NCBI GenBank assembly: GCA_900299145.1
Contig: OMIN01000144.1
Location: 80,776-144,775 of the forward strand
Source of the DNA: Betaproteobacteria bacterium
GTDB taxonomy: Bacteria > Pseudomonadota > Gammaproteobacteria > Burkholderiales > SG8-41
Length of the DNA stretch: 64,000 bases
Direction of reading: 5' to 3'
The position numbers and the translations under genes are program-made. Positions 17,705-26,720 of the stretch are shown piece after piece; the first letter of the stretch is position 1; every line of letters starts with the position of its first letter. The notes under the pieces are model-generated. The model did no database searches. It worked only from the letters and a program-made list of their open reading frames with translations, and was not told the origin of the DNA.

Positions 17705-18721
17705 ATGAAAATTCTGGTCTACGGCGCCGGCGCGATCGGCGGCTATCTGGGCGCCATTTTGTCGGCGGCGGGTGAAGACGTCACGCTGGTGGCGCGCGGC
17801 GCGGTGTATGACGCGATGTGTTCGCGCGGTGTCATCCTCGAAGGCCCGGCCACCGGTAACCCTGCGCCGATCAAGGTGCGCGCGGTGCGGCCCGGCGAAG
17901 AAAAGCCGCCGTACGATCTGATTTTTGTCACGCTGAAATCGCACCAGTTGCCGGAGGCCGCGCAACACGTGCGCACGCTGGGCGATGCGAACACCACATT
18001 TGTGTTCCCGCAAAACGGATTGCCGTGGTGGTATTTTGAAGGGCTTGATTCAAAGTATCGCGGCACGCCGCTGAAAACGCTGGATCCGGAGGGCGTGCTC
18101 GCACGCACCTTCGACACCGCGCAAATTGTCGGCGGCGTGGCGTTCAAACCCACCGATACACTGGCGCCCGCGCACATACGCCTCGCCGATTCGCCAGCCG
18201 ATTCGCTGACCATCGGTGAAGTGGATAACCGCCTGAGCGACCGGTTGCAAACCATCGCCGCCATCACCGGCAACGCCGGCTGGAAGGGTGCGCCAGTGCC
18301 GGACATACGCAAGGTGAAGTGGACCAAGCTTTTATCCAACGCGGTGTGGAACATGCTGGGCGTGATCACGCAGGCTACACCCACGCAGGCGGCGGGTTAC
18401 GCGCCGACGGCAGCGCTGGCGCTTGCCATGACGCGCGAAGTGATCGCGTTGGCAGAGGCCGCGGGTTGTGCGCTGGCCGTTGACGCAGAAAAACTGGTGG
18501 CTGACGTGGTAAAGCGGGTGTCCCTGCCCACCTCCACGCTGCAGGACGCGCGCGCGGGCCGCACACTCGAACTCGGCGCGTTAAGCGATGTGCTGCTCGA
18601 AATCAGCGCGCTCACCGGCGTGGCCGCGCCGAATCTGTCGGTGGTATCCGCCTGCGCCAACATGGTGAACCGGCGGATTATCGAGGATGGCGCGGGGGTG
18701 CGGCTGGTTAAAGTAACGTAA
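17705..18721 (+). CDS. 2-dehydropantoate 2-reductase family protein (ApbA/PanE-like)
   Basis: The protein is a 338-residue NADPH-dependent oxidoreductase. The N-terminal Rossmann domain starts MKILVYGAGAIGGYLGA with the nucleotide loop at residues 7-12. The family segments LIFVTLKSHQL, FPQNGLPWWYF and a C-terminal helical domain with KVKWTKLLSNAVWNMLG (the conserved lysine helix) follow. Ketopantoate reductase makes pantoate for CoA, but catabolic gene sets often carry paralogues acting on other 2-oxo acids, and this one sits between an MmgE/PrpD gene and a TPP enzyme. The ATG at 17705 is preferred to a TTG two codons earlier because the Rossmann strand begins right there. Confidence 0.9.
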   Translation: MKILVYGAGAIGGYLGAILSAAGEDVTLVARGAVYDAMCSRGVILEGPATGNPAPIKVRAVRPGEEKPPYDLIFVTLKSHQLPEAAQHVRTLGDANTTFVFPQNGLPWWYFEGLDSKYRGTPLKTLDPEGVLARTFDTAQIVGGVAFKPTDTLAPAHIRLADSPADSLTIGEVDNRLSDRLQTIAAITGNAGWKGAPVPDIRKVKWTKLLSNAVWNMLGVITQATPTQAAGYAPTAALALAMTREVIALAEAAGCALAVDAEKLVADVVKRVSLPTSTLQDARAGRTLELGALSDVLLEISALTGVAAPNLSVVSACANMVNRRIIEDGAGVRLVKVT

Positions 18722-18769
18722 CCGGGCGGAGACTGGCATAGAATAGTGGCACTCAACAGGGAGAAAACC

Positions 18770-20317
18770 ATGAACGGCGCAGAAAGTCTGGTTCGCACAT
18801 TGATCAAAGGCGGAGTCGATGTGTGCTTTGCCAACCCCGGCACGTCGGAGATGCATTTTGTCGGCGCGCTGGATCGCGTGGAAGGCATGCGCTGCGTGCT
18901 GGGGCTGTTCGAGGGTGTGTGCAGCGGGGCAGCGGATGGTTACTACCGCATGACCGACAAGCCGGCTTCCACTTTGTTGCATCTGGGGCCGGGGCTGGCG
19001 AACGCGGCGGCGAATCTGCATAACGCGAAAAAGGCCGGGTCGGGCATCGTCAACATTGTTGGCGAGCATGCGCTATATCACATTCAGTACGACACGCCGC
19101 TCACCGCCGACATCGAGGGCATCGCGCGCCCGTTTTCGCACTGGGTGAAAACTTCGCCGACGTCCAAAACCGTTGCGGGCGACGGCGCGCTGGCGATTCA
19201 AGCGGCGCGTGTCGCGCCGGGACAGATATCCACGTTGATATTGCCCGCTGACACGGCGTGGGGCGAGGCCGAGGGTGTGGCCGATACGCCCGACACGCCG
19301 GGGCCGAAGGGGCCAACCAGCGATGCGGTGGTGGCTTCGGCCAAGGCGCTGCGCAGTGGCAACGCGTCGATGCTGTTCCTTGGCGGGCGTGCCTTGCGTG
19401 CGAAGGGGCTGGAGCTCGCCGGCAAGATCGCCGCCAAGACCGGTTGCCGCGTGCAGGCGGCGGGTGGCACGGCGCGCATTGAGCGCGGCGCGGGGCGTGT
19501 GCAAACGCTGCGTTTGCATTTCGTGATCGAAACCGCGCAGGAGCAACTGAAGGGCGTCACCAATATGGTGCTGGTGGGCGCGAAGGCGCCTGCGGCGTTT
19601 TTTGCCTACCCCGGCAAGCCCAGCGTGCTGACGCCTCAGGGTTGCGAGACCACGGTGCTGTGCCCGGTGGAAGGCGATCCGCTGGCTTCACTTGAAGCGC
19701 TGGCCGCCGAACTGGGCGCACTGAACGAAAAGCCCGCGGGTGTTGCACAAGCGGGCCGCCCTGAAAAGCCGACGGGTAAATTCACGCTCGACGGCTTGGG
19801 GAAAGCGCTGGGCGCGACGTTGCCCGAGGGTGCGATCGTGGTGGATGAATCGGTGACCACGGGCCGCGGGTTTTTCCCGTTCAGCGCGGGTGCGCCGCCG
19901 CATGACTGGCTGAACAACATGGGCGGCTCCATCGGTTTCGGCACGCCGTGCGCGGTCGGCGCGGCGGTGGCGTGCCCCAATCGCAAGGTGATCGCAATGG
20001 TGGGCGACGGCAGCGCCATGTATACGATCCAGTCGCTGTGGACCATGGCGCGCGAGGGGCTGGATGTGTGTGTGATGATTTTCTCCAATCGCGAATACAA
20101 AATTCTTTACAGCCAGCTCGACAGTGTCGGCGTGCCCAACCCCGGCCCGCGCGCCATCGACATGCTGACGCTGGGCCGCCCGGCGATTGATTTCGCGGGC
20201 ATGGCGAAAAGCCTTGGCATGCCGAGCGTGCAGGTGCACAACCTTGAGGAACTGACGACGCAGTTGAGTAATGCCATGTCACAGCGCGGGCCGTTTTTGA
20301 TTGATGTGGTGATGTAG
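18770..20317 (+). CDS. Thiamine pyrophosphate enzyme, acetolactate synthase/benzoylformate decarboxylase-like
   Basis: The 515-residue TPP enzyme has the three expected domains. The Pyr domain (1-165) carries the activating glutamate in LFEGVCSGAADGY (E48). A shortened central domain lies around residues 185-320. The PP domain (340-515) has the Mg/TPP motif VGDGSAMYTIQSL (D413) followed by FSNREYKIL. Members decarboxylate 2-oxo acids or condense them. Databases often label this subgroup acetolactate synthase, but no small regulatory subunit is nearby. The ATG at 18770 follows AGGGAG; a GTG at 18746 is in frame but lacks support. A Bug gene follows after 15 bp, so uptake and decarboxylation are probably coupled. 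Confidence 0.9.
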   Translation: MNGAESLVRTLIKGGVDVCFANPGTSEMHFVGALDRVEGMRCVLGLFEGVCSGAADGYYRMTDKPASTLLHLGPGLANAAANLHNAKKAGSGIVNIVGEHALYHIQYDTPLTADIEGIARPFSHWVKTSPTSKTVAGDGALAIQAARVAPGQISTLILPADTAWGEAEGVADTPDTPGPKGPTSDAVVASAKALRSGNASMLFLGGRALRAKGLELAGKIAAKTGCRVQAAGGTARIERGAGRVQTLRLHFVIETAQEQLKGVTNMVLVGAKAPAAFFAYPGKPSVLTPQGCETTVLCPVEGDPLASLEALAAELGALNEKPAGVAQAGRPEKPTGKFTLDGLGKALGATLPEGAIVVDESVTTGRGFFPFSAGAPPHDWLNNMGGSIGFGTPCAVGAAVACPNRKVIAMVGDGSAMYTIQSLWTMAREGLDVCVMIFSNREYKILYSQLDSVGVPNPGPRAIDMLTLGRPAIDFAGMAKSLGMPSVQVHNLEELTTQLSNAMSQRGPFLIDVVM

Positions 20318-20332
20318 CGCGAGCTGTCGCTC

Positions 20333-21298
20333 ATGCGGTTTCGTGCGTTAACAGGTACGTGCCTGATCGCGCTGGCGGCTGCGCCGTGTACCGCGCAGAC
20401 CTATCCAGTGCAGCCGACACGCGCCGTGGTGGGCTACGCGGCGGGCGGCGGGGCGGATGGAATGATCCGCGCGATTTCGAATGAACTTGCCGAAACACTT
20501 GGTCAGCCCATCATCATCGACAACCGGCCCGGCGGCGGCACGGTCATCGCCACCAAAATCGTCGCTGACGCGAAGCCCGACGGCTACACGATTTACGTTG
20601 CCGACCCGGCGATTTATTTCAATCCGTTCTTGTTGGCAAAGGTACCGTACGACGCCGTGCGGGATTTCGCGCCCATCGGCCCGGTGTCTTCGTCGAGCAC
20701 GTCGATGCTGGTGGTGCACCCGTCGTTTCCCGCGAAGACCGTGAAGGAGCTGGTCACGCTGGCGCGGTCGCAGCCGGGCAAGCTCAATTATGCTTCGGGC
20801 GGCAACGGCACGCTGCCGCATGTGCTGACCGAGATGATGAAGTACGAGGCCAAAATCAATCTCGTGCATGTGCCATACAAGAGCACGGGCCTTGCCGTTT
20901 ATGCCGCCACCAGCGGCGAAGTGCCGATTGCCGCTGGCGGTTTGTTCGCGGTGAAGGGCTTGGCAGAATCCGGCAAGCTGCGGCCGCTGGCCATTGCCAG
21001 CAACAAACGCAGCCCGTTGATGCCACAGGTGCCGACGTTTGCCGAAGCCGGCTGGCCGCAAATCGATGGTGCGAGTTATCGCGGCCTGCTAGCGCCCGCC
21101 AACACGCCGCGCGAGGTGATCCTGCGGTTAAACGCGGCGACCAACAAGGTGCTGGGCATTCCGGCCGTGCGTACGCGTTTTACCGAAACCGGTTCGGACG
21201 TGCTGCCCGGCACGCCGGAGGATTACGGCAAAATCATCCGCGCCGAACTCGACAAGTGGGGGAAGGTGATCAAAGCGGCGGGCATCAAGGCGGAGTAA
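20333..21298 (+). CDS. Tripartite tricarboxylate transporter receptor (Bug/TctC family)
   Basis: This is a periplasmic binding protein of 321 residues. The leader MRFRALTGTCLIALAAAP ends at TAQ and is followed by YPVQPTRAVVGYAAGGGAD, which is less canonical than in the other copies (YAAGGG instead of FPPGG). DNRPGGGTVIA, KPDGYTI and HVPYKSTG follow. It starts 15 bp after the TPP enzyme with only a weak ribosome-binding site, so coupled translation is likely. It is the last gene of the block; an A/T-rich element lies downstream. Confidence 0.92.
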   Translation: MRFRALTGTCLIALAAAPCTAQTYPVQPTRAVVGYAAGGGADGMIRAISNELAETLGQPIIIDNRPGGGTVIATKIVADAKPDGYTIYVADPAIYFNPFLLAKVPYDAVRDFAPIGPVSSSSTSMLVVHPSFPAKTVKELVTLARSQPGKLNYASGGNGTLPHVLTEMMKYEAKINLVHVPYKSTGLAVYAATSGEVPIAAGGLFAVKGLAESGKLRPLAIASNKRSPLMPQVPTFAEAGWPQIDGASYRGLLAPANTPREVILRLNAATNKVLGIPAVRTRFTETGSDVLPGTPEDYGKIIRAELDKWGKVIKAAGIKAE

Positions 21299-21323
21299 GG
21301 CGCGGCTGCGCTGCGGCGATCGC

Positions 21324-21353
21324 AAAAATAATCAATAAAATCAAATAGTTATA
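21324..21353 (-). repeat. A/T-rich intergenic element, copy 5
   Basis: AATAAAATCAAATAGTTATA and an A-rich left part lie between the Bug gene and the radical SAM gene. This copy contains a perfect match to the IHF consensus WATCAANNNNTTR (AATCAAATAGTTA, 21339-21351). Confidence 0.75.
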
Positions 21354-21389
21354 TACTTCGGCCCAGGTGGGCGTGATATACTGCGCGGC

Positions 21390-23633
21390 ATGTCATCCGC
21401 CACCGCGAACCCGTCGCCCTCCAAGCCGTCCACGCCAGCCTCTGCTGGCGTCAAAGATATTTTCAGCTACCGCAAGTACTGGGCCGCGCGTTTTGGCACG
21501 GCGCCGTTTCTACCGATGTCGCGCGCTGAAATGGAGGCGCTGGGTTGGGACGAATGCGACATCATCATCGTCACGGGTGATGCGTATGTCGATCATCCGA
21601 GTTTTGGCATGGCCATCGTCGGACGTTTACTTGAGGCGCAGGGGTTCAGAGTCGGCATCATCGCGCAGCCCGATTGGCAAAGTGCCGATGCCTTCAAAGC
21701 GCTGGGCCGGCCGAAACTCTTTTACGGCATCACCGCCGGTAACATGGATTCGATGGTTAATCGTTACACCGCCGATCGGCGGCTGCGCAGCGATGATGCA
21801 TACACGCCGAATGCCGAAGGCGGCAAACGCCCCGACCGCTCGGTGATCGTTTACAGCCAGCGCGCACGCGAGGCGTACGCCGACGTGCCGGTCATCATCG
21901 GCGGTATCGAGGCCAGCCTGCGGCGCATCGCGCATTTTGATTACTGGTCGGAAAAAGTGCGCCGCTCGGTGCTGATCGACGCCAAGGCCGACATGCTGGT
22001 GTACGGCAATGCCGAGCGTGCGATTGTTGAAATCGCGCATCGTTTGGCCGCGGGTAAAAAGCCTCCCGAGATCACGGATGTACGCGGCACGGCGTTTGTG
22101 CGCGCGGTGCCGGAGGGGTGGATCGAAATTGATTCGACGCGGATTGATTTGCCGGGGGCGCTGAATCCGCCGGTGGATCCGTATGCGATGGAGGACAAGC
22201 GGCAGGCGCAAGCAGCGGTAGCGGCTGACAACGGTGCGCAAGTCGTCCGCTTTATCCGCGAAGTCAAAAACACCGACCGCGCCCGCAGCGTCATCCGCAT
22301 GCCCTCATTCGACTCAGTGGCGAACGACCCGGTGCTCTACGCCCACGCCTCGCGCATCTTGCATGTCGAATCCAACCCTGGCAACGCGCGCGCGCTGGTG
22401 CAGCGCCACGGGGCAGACAAAAATGCGCGCGACGTATGGATCAACCCGCCGCCAATTCCACTGACGATGAAGGAAATGGACGCGGTGTACGAGTTGCCCT
22501 ACGCGCGCCTGCCGCATCCATCGTATGGCGGCGCGAAAATCCCCGCTTATGAAATGATCCGTTTTTCGGTGACCATCCAGCGAGGGTGTTTCGGCGGCTG
22601 CACATTTTGTTCGATCACCGAGCACGAAGGGCGCGTCATCCAGAACCGCTCGGCGAATTCGATCATTGGTGAAATCGAAGCCATCCGCGACACCGTGCCG
22701 GGGTTCACCGGCGTGATTTCCGATTTGGGCGGGCCGACGGCGAACATGTATCGCTTGGCGTGCAAATCCAAAGCCATTGAAGCCGCCTGCCGCCGGCCGT
22801 CGTGCGTGTTCCCTGGCATTTGCCCGAATCTCAATACCGATCACGCGCCGCTGATCGATCTTTACCGCCGCGCGCGCGCGTTGCCGGGCATCAAGAAAAT
22901 CTTGATCGGCTCCGGTGTGCGCTATGACCTTGCCGCCGAATCACCGGCGTATGTGAAGGAACTCGCGCAGCATCACGTCGGCGGCTATCTCAAGATCGCG
23001 CCGGAAGCGCTGGCTGAAGGGCCGCTCTCAAAAATGATGAAGCCCGGCATGGGCACGTACTACAAGTTCAAGGAACTCTTCGACAAGTATTCGATGGAAG
23101 CGGGTAAGGAGCAATACCTGATCCCGTATTTCATCGCCGCGCACCCCGGCACCACCGACGAAGACATGCTGGAGCTGGCCGTGTGGTTAAAGCAGAACGG
23201 ATTCCGCGCCGACCAGGTGCAGGCGTTTTTGCCGTCGCCGATGGCCACCGCCACCGCGATGTATCACTCCGGCAAAAACCCGCTGCGCAAAGTCACGCGT
23301 GACAGTGCAGACGTAATCATCCCCAAGGGTTTGAAAGTGCGGCGGCTGCACAAGGCATTTTTGCGTTACCACGACGCCGAGAACTGGCCGATCTTGCGCG
23401 ACGCGCTGCGCCGCATGGGCCGCGCCGATTTGATCGGCAACAGCAAGCGCCATCTGGTGCCCGCGTATCAGCCGCTGGGCACGGGTAAGAAGCCCGAAGG
23501 CGCGCGGCGTCCCGACAAGTATCAGAAGTTTCGCACCCAGCAGACGGGCTTACCGCCGGGGCCAGTGACTGTGGATAAGAAGATTCGGAGGTCGGTAAGG
23601 CCTGCAGCCCGGTCGTCGCGCGCTGGGCGCTAG
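21390..23633 (+). CDS. ygiQ: YgiQ family radical SAM protein
   Basis: The 747-residue protein has the three-part YgiQ layout. An N-terminal domain of about 320 residues opens with [35 protein letters not shown] radical SAM core binds the 4Fe-4S cluster through C400, C404 and C407 (CFGGCTFC). The C-terminal YgiQ domain carries [18 protein letters not shown]. The biochemical role of YgiQ is not established. A basic arginine-rich end ([18 protein letters not shown]) closes the protein. The ATG at 21390 is the first in-frame start. It stands alone, after an A/T-rich element and before the foreign-looking PIN-like gene. Confidence 0.95.
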   Translation: MSSATANPSPSKPSTPASAGVKDIFSYRKYWAARFGTAPFLPMSRAEMEALGWDECDIIIVTGDAYVDHPSFGMAIVGRLLEAQGFRVGIIAQPDWQSADAFKALGRPKLFYGITAGNMDSMVNRYTADRRLRSDDAYTPNAEGGKRPDRSVIVYSQRAREAYADVPVIIGGIEASLRRIAHFDYWSEKVRRSVLIDAKADMLVYGNAERAIVEIAHRLAAGKKPPEITDVRGTAFVRAVPEGWIEIDSTRIDLPGALNPPVDPYAMEDKRQAQAAVAADNGAQVVRFIREVKNTDRARSVIRMPSFDSVANDPVLYAHASRILHVESNPGNARALVQRHGADKNARDVWINPPPIPLTMKEMDAVYELPYARLPHPSYGGAKIPAYEMIRFSVTIQRGCFGGCTFCSITEHEGRVIQNRSANSIIGEIEAIRDTVPGFTGVISDLGGPTANMYRLACKSKAIEAACRRPSCVFPGICPNLNTDHAPLIDLYRRARALPGIKKILIGSGVRYDLAAESPAYVKELAQHHVGGYLKIAPEALAEGPLSKMMKPGMGTYYKFKELFDKYSMEAGKEQYLIPYFIAAHPGTTDEDMLELAVWLKQNGFRADQVQAFLPSPMATATAMYHSGKNPLRKVTRDSADVIIPKGLKVRRLHKAFLRYHDAENWPILRDALRRMGRADLIGNSKRHLVPAYQPLGTGKKPEGARRPDKYQKFRTQQTGLPPGPVTVDKKIRRSVRPAARSSRAGR

Positions 23634-23692
23634 AGGTAGTACCTGGCCCAAATGCGAAGTTCGCGAACTTGATAAGTGGATGCGCAACGCGA

Positions 23693-24620
23693 AGTTAGAC
23701 CTCGGATCGGTCACAGCTTGTAAGTCCTAGAAGTGCTCAAGGTATTTCAGAAACTGCGGGCCAGTCATAAGGACTTTCCCTCTCGGCTTCCAAAGGTCGT
23801 TAAATGCGGTGCGAAGAAATCCCTGCTCATTTGAGACAAGTACGTCACCTTGCAGAAGATGGGCCATGACATTGAGATCCGCTTGCGCGTTTAAGTCGAG
23901 GACTGCATCTGGCTTCGTCATTGCGTAGAAACCCATGTACAGCATGTCGTAAACGAACTCAGTAAAGTACGGGTAGAAATTCTTGTTGCGGGACCAGCGA
24001 TTAGCTACTTCTCCAGGATTTCGAGTATTGATGATGGCAGAGATGAATGCCCGCCCAGCATGATCCATCTCGGTTTGAACATACCCCCCTAGATTCGGTA
24101 GCCCGTGCTTTTCAGGCCGGTAACCGATTGCCTTCTTCCAATCCACAACTTCGGCGCGAATTTCTTTGGAGATTTTTCGTTGGGCAGCGCGCTTTTGGTC
24201 CTCAACGTCGCGTTCCGCCTTAGATGCGTGCCAAGCGTGCCACGTGCCATCTAGTGGAACATGGGGGAGCCGTCGTTTGAGAAGCTCGTAATCTCGACGT
24301 CGCATGAACTTACGCGCGTGGGGACCGCGTCCGCGCACTAGCTCCTCATGGAAGATGGCGTTGAAGTCGTTGCAAATGCAGTCGCATGTAGCAACGACAA
24401 ATGGAAGCCACCTCGTAACAAGCTGATCTCGCTTCCCGGCGGAACCATAGGCCCGTAGTGTTTCTTCAATAAACACATGGCCGTAGATCGGGAATACTCG
24501 ACGAGCCGCAAACAAGCGACGCAGCGGACTCTTCTCCAGCGAATCAAAGTTCTCTACGGAGAATATGTTTGAGTCGAATACAACGCGAACCGGTGCCATT
24601 CAGCTGAACGAGGTCTAACT
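23693..24620 (-). mobile_element. Putative gene cassette: PIN-like gene bounded by a perfect 12-bp inverted repeat
   Basis: AGTTAGACCTCG (23693-23704) and its exact reverse complement CGAGGTCTAACT (24609-24620) flank the PIN-like gene, 22 bp past its stop and 9 bp before its start. Read along the gene, the upstream copy contains GTTAGAC and the downstream copy GTCTAAC. These fit the integron attC half-sites GTTRRRY and RYYYAAC in the order expected for a cassette. A 14-bp palindrome (AAGTTCGCGAACTT, 23657-23670) lies beyond. A complete attC fold cannot be shown and no integrase is present, so cassette origin is inferred. The lower GC content inside supports transfer. Confidence 0.45.
23727..24599 (-). 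CDS. PIN-like domain protein, likely horizontally acquired
   Basis: The product has 290 residues. The N-terminus VRVVFDSNIFS (D9, N11) matches the first acidic strand of PIN nucleases. A glutamate follows in FIEETLRAYG near residue 45. Acidic residues in VLDLNAQADLNVMAHLL and the VLVSNEQGF strand near the C-terminus are where PIN domains place their last metal ligands. The middle (about 110-165) is a charged helical insertion rich in lysine and arginine. PIN proteins are RNA-cleaving nucleases, often toxins, but this one is twice the size of a VapC toxin and has no antitoxin gene beside it. Its codon use is visibly less GC-rich than its neighbours. Confidence 0.65.
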   Translation of the reverse strand: MAPVRVVFDSNIFSVENFDSLEKSPLRRLFAARRVFPIYGHVFIEETLRAYGSAGKRDQLVTRWLPFVVATCDCICNDFNAIFHEELVRGRGPHARKFMRRRDYELLKRRLPHVPLDGTWHAWHASKAERDVEDQKRAAQRKISKEIRAEVVDWKKAIGYRPEKHGLPNLGGYVQTEMDHAGRAFISAIINTRNPGEVANRWSRNKNFYPYFTEFVYDMLYMGFYAMTKPDAVLDLNAQADLNVMAHLLQGDVLVSNEQGFLRTAFNDLWKPRGKVLMTGPQFLKYLEHF

Positions 24621-24642
24621 GGTTTTAAACAGCAAAAACCGC

Positions 24643-24675
24643 CGGATAACATTCCGGCGTGACGGATAACATTCC
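24643..24675. repeat. Tandem 13-bp repeat CGGATAACATTCC
   Basis: Two exact copies (24643-24655 and 24663-24675) are 20 bp apart, i.e. about two helical turns, upstream of the PIN-like gene. Multiple short terminal repeats of this style occur at ends of IS21-family elements, so this may be a remnant; an operator is the alternative. Confidence 0.5.
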
Positions 24676-24680
24676 AATCA

Positions 24681-24713
24681 AAAAACTTAAAAAATCAATA
24701 GAATCATATAGTT
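24681..24713 (-). repeat. A/T-rich intergenic element, copy 6 (diverged)
   Basis: TTAAAAAATCAATAGAATCA followed by TATAGTTG is a diverged copy read as the reverse complement of the consensus. It lies in the gap between the PIN-like gene and the ModA-like gene. Confidence 0.55.
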
Positions 24714-24818
24714 GAGATGAATTTCTGCATTTTCAACACAGATAAAATTGGAACGAAAAGCAACGACGTGCTACTGCGAAAGTAAGCCCATTTAATTCGA
24801 TAGTTTCTTCTTGCCCCT

Positions 24819-25508
24819 TCACGCCGCCGGCTCCATCATTGCCTTGCGCAACAGCGGCGCGGCCTCACGCGAAGTGACGAACTGGATCAACGCCCGTGCC
24901 GCGTCCTGCTCTTTCGACGCCTTCAGGACGGCGACTTCGAACACGACATATTCGTGGAGGCCGGCAGGGAGGTCGCCCACGTAATCGGTACCAGCAACAG
25001 GCTTGCTGACGTTGAATTGCTGGATCGCCATTTCCACCTCGCCCCGCACGATGTAAGCGGCGGCGGGGCCGCCCACGGAGCGAACGGTCTTGGGCGCCAT
25101 CTGTGCGGCAATGCCGAGCTTTTCGATGGCGCGCGCGGCGATTTGTCCGCTGCCGCCGAACGAGTAGGCAATCGATTTTGCGTTGAGCAGGGCTTTCTTG
25201 AACGCCTCTGGCGTGCTGATGTCGGGCCACGGCGCGCCGGACTTAACCGAGAGGCCCACCGCCGCGCGCGTGAAAACCGTGCTGGAGCCGCCGACTGTTT
25301 TACCGCCCTTGACGATGCGGTTCAGCGGTTCGCCATACAGCGAGATCAAATCAGATTGCGCGCCGGAGGCGAGCACTTTATCAAGTGTCGTGGCTGCGTC
25401 TTCCTGCGCGACGATGACTTTGTGGCCCGTGAGCCGGGTGAACGCCGGGGCAAGTTCGTGCCATGCGGTCAATGATCCCATGGAGGTTCGGACGACGAGT
25501 TCGCTCAT
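24819..25508 (-). CDS. ModA-like substrate-binding protein without signal peptide
   Basis: The 229-residue protein belongs to the molybdate-type extracellular binding protein family. It shows LVVRTSMGSLTAWHELAPAFTRLTGHKV, the hinge region SIAYSFGGSGQIAARAIEKLGI near residues 115-136, and MAIQQFNVSKPVAGTDYVGDLP. The protein starts directly with the first beta strand: there is no leader, and an in-frame stop lies only 13 codons upstream without an alternative start. It should therefore stay in the cytoplasm unless exported another way. Such leaderless members are common beside catabolic genes and their ligand is unknown. No ABC permease is adjacent. YghU is divergent. Confidence 0.82.
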   Translation of the reverse strand: MSELVVRTSMGSLTAWHELAPAFTRLTGHKVIVAQEDAATTLDKVLASGAQSDLISLYGEPLNRIVKGGKTVGGSSTVFTRAAVGLSVKSGAPWPDISTPEAFKKALLNAKSIAYSFGGSGQIAARAIEKLGIAAQMAPKTVRSVGGPAAAYIVRGEVEMAIQQFNVSKPVAGTDYVGDLPAGLHEYVVFEVAVLKASKEQDAARALIQFVTSREAAPLLRKAMMEPAA

Positions 25509-25745
25509 AGTTTTCCCGGGCGCAGTCGATTTAAGCGCGCAATTTCACCAGACGGCAATCTATGCGCATCCCGCGCAGCGGTCAATCGCCGATTTTGCTG
25601 CTGCGCGGGCATACTGTTTGACTTTGCTTGGGATATCGCGTGATCCCGTTTCCCGCGTCAACACACACACTGCGGAAAAGTTTACACTGATCCTCCTCAT
25701 CAGATTCTTTCTGCCAACCCATCCAACGATACGTGAGAGCCCAAC

Positions 25746-26633
25746 ATGACTGACACATCTCAATACAAGCCACCCGAAGTCTGGGTCTGGGAAAAAGGCG
25801 ACAGCCCGAATTGGCGCTATAGCAGCATGAATCGTCCGATAGCGGGCGCAACGCACGAAAAGGTATTGCCGCGCGGCAAGCATCCGCTGCAGCTCTACTC
25901 GCTGGGCACGCCCAATGGCGTCAAGGTGACGATTCTGCTGGAGGAGTTGCTGGCGGCGGGGCACAAAGGCGCGGAATACGACGCCTGGCTGATCCGCATC
26001 GGCAATGGCGATCAATTTGGCAGCGGCTTTGTCGGGGTAAACCCAAATTCAAAAATTCCAGCGTTGATGGACTACAGCGGGCCGCAGCCACAACGTGTGT
26101 TCGAATCCGGCTCGATCCTGCTCTACCTTGCGGAAAAATTCGGCGCTTTCCTGCCCAAGGATGCCGGCAAGCGCACCGAAACGCTGAACTGGCTGTTCTG
26201 GCAGATGGGCTCAACGCCGTACGTCGGCGGCGGCTTCGGGCATTTCTATGACTATGCGCCGGTGAAGATCAAATACGCCATCGACCGCTTTGCCATGGAG
26301 ACCAAACGCCTGCTCGACGTGCTCGACCGGCAACTCGCGAACAATCAATACGTCGCCGGTGATGAATATACGATTGCCGATATCGCGGCCTGGCCGTGGT
26401 ACGGTAACGGCATGATGAACGGCGCTTCCTATGGCGACGCGCGCAAGTTCCTGCAGACGCATGAATACAAGAACCTCGCGCGCTGGACGAAGGAAATCGG
26501 CGAGCGCCCGGCTGTGAAGCGCGGGCGCATGGTCAATCGCACCAGCGGGGCGCCTGCGGAACAACTGCACGAACGCCACGATGCCAGCGACTTCGTGAAC
26601 AAAACGCAGGACAAGATTGCTGCGGGCGGATAA
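25746..26633 (+). CDS. yghU: Glutathione S-transferase / disulfide-bond oxidoreductase YghU
   Basis: At 295 residues this closely matches Escherichia coli YghU over its whole length. The N-terminal extension is followed by HPLQLYSLGTPNGVKVTILLEELL (thioredoxin-like domain) with VNPNSKIPAL and the glutathione gamma-glutamyl site ESGSILLYLAEKFG. The helical domain follows (AKRTETLNWLFWQMG in E. coli-like form, then AGDEYTIADIAAWPW). The protein ends in the typical LHERHDASDF motif. YghU binds two glutathiones and reduces disulfides and organic peroxides. The ATG follows a stretch without a strong Shine-Dalgarno site; the conserved N-terminus supports the start. Confidence 0.95.
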   Translation: MTDTSQYKPPEVWVWEKGDSPNWRYSSMNRPIAGATHEKVLPRGKHPLQLYSLGTPNGVKVTILLEELLAAGHKGAEYDAWLIRIGNGDQFGSGFVGVNPNSKIPALMDYSGPQPQRVFESGSILLYLAEKFGAFLPKDAGKRTETLNWLFWQMGSTPYVGGGFGHFYDYAPVKIKYAIDRFAMETKRLLDVLDRQLANNQYVAGDEYTIADIAAWPWYGNGMMNGASYGDARKFLQTHEYKNLARWTKEIGERPAVKRGRMVNRTSGAPAEQLHERHDASDFVNKTQDKIAAGG

Positions 26634-26720
26634 GGCTGGCCTTACGTTTCATTGCGTTCTGTTTTGTTTCATTTGCGGGGCAACTGACCCTTGCCACTTG
26701 GGTGACCAAGCGCGCAAAAA

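Noticed and set aside
18770..20317. True acetolactate synthase (ilvB/ilvI)
   Set aside because: No small subunit gene, shortened central domain and a catabolic setting.
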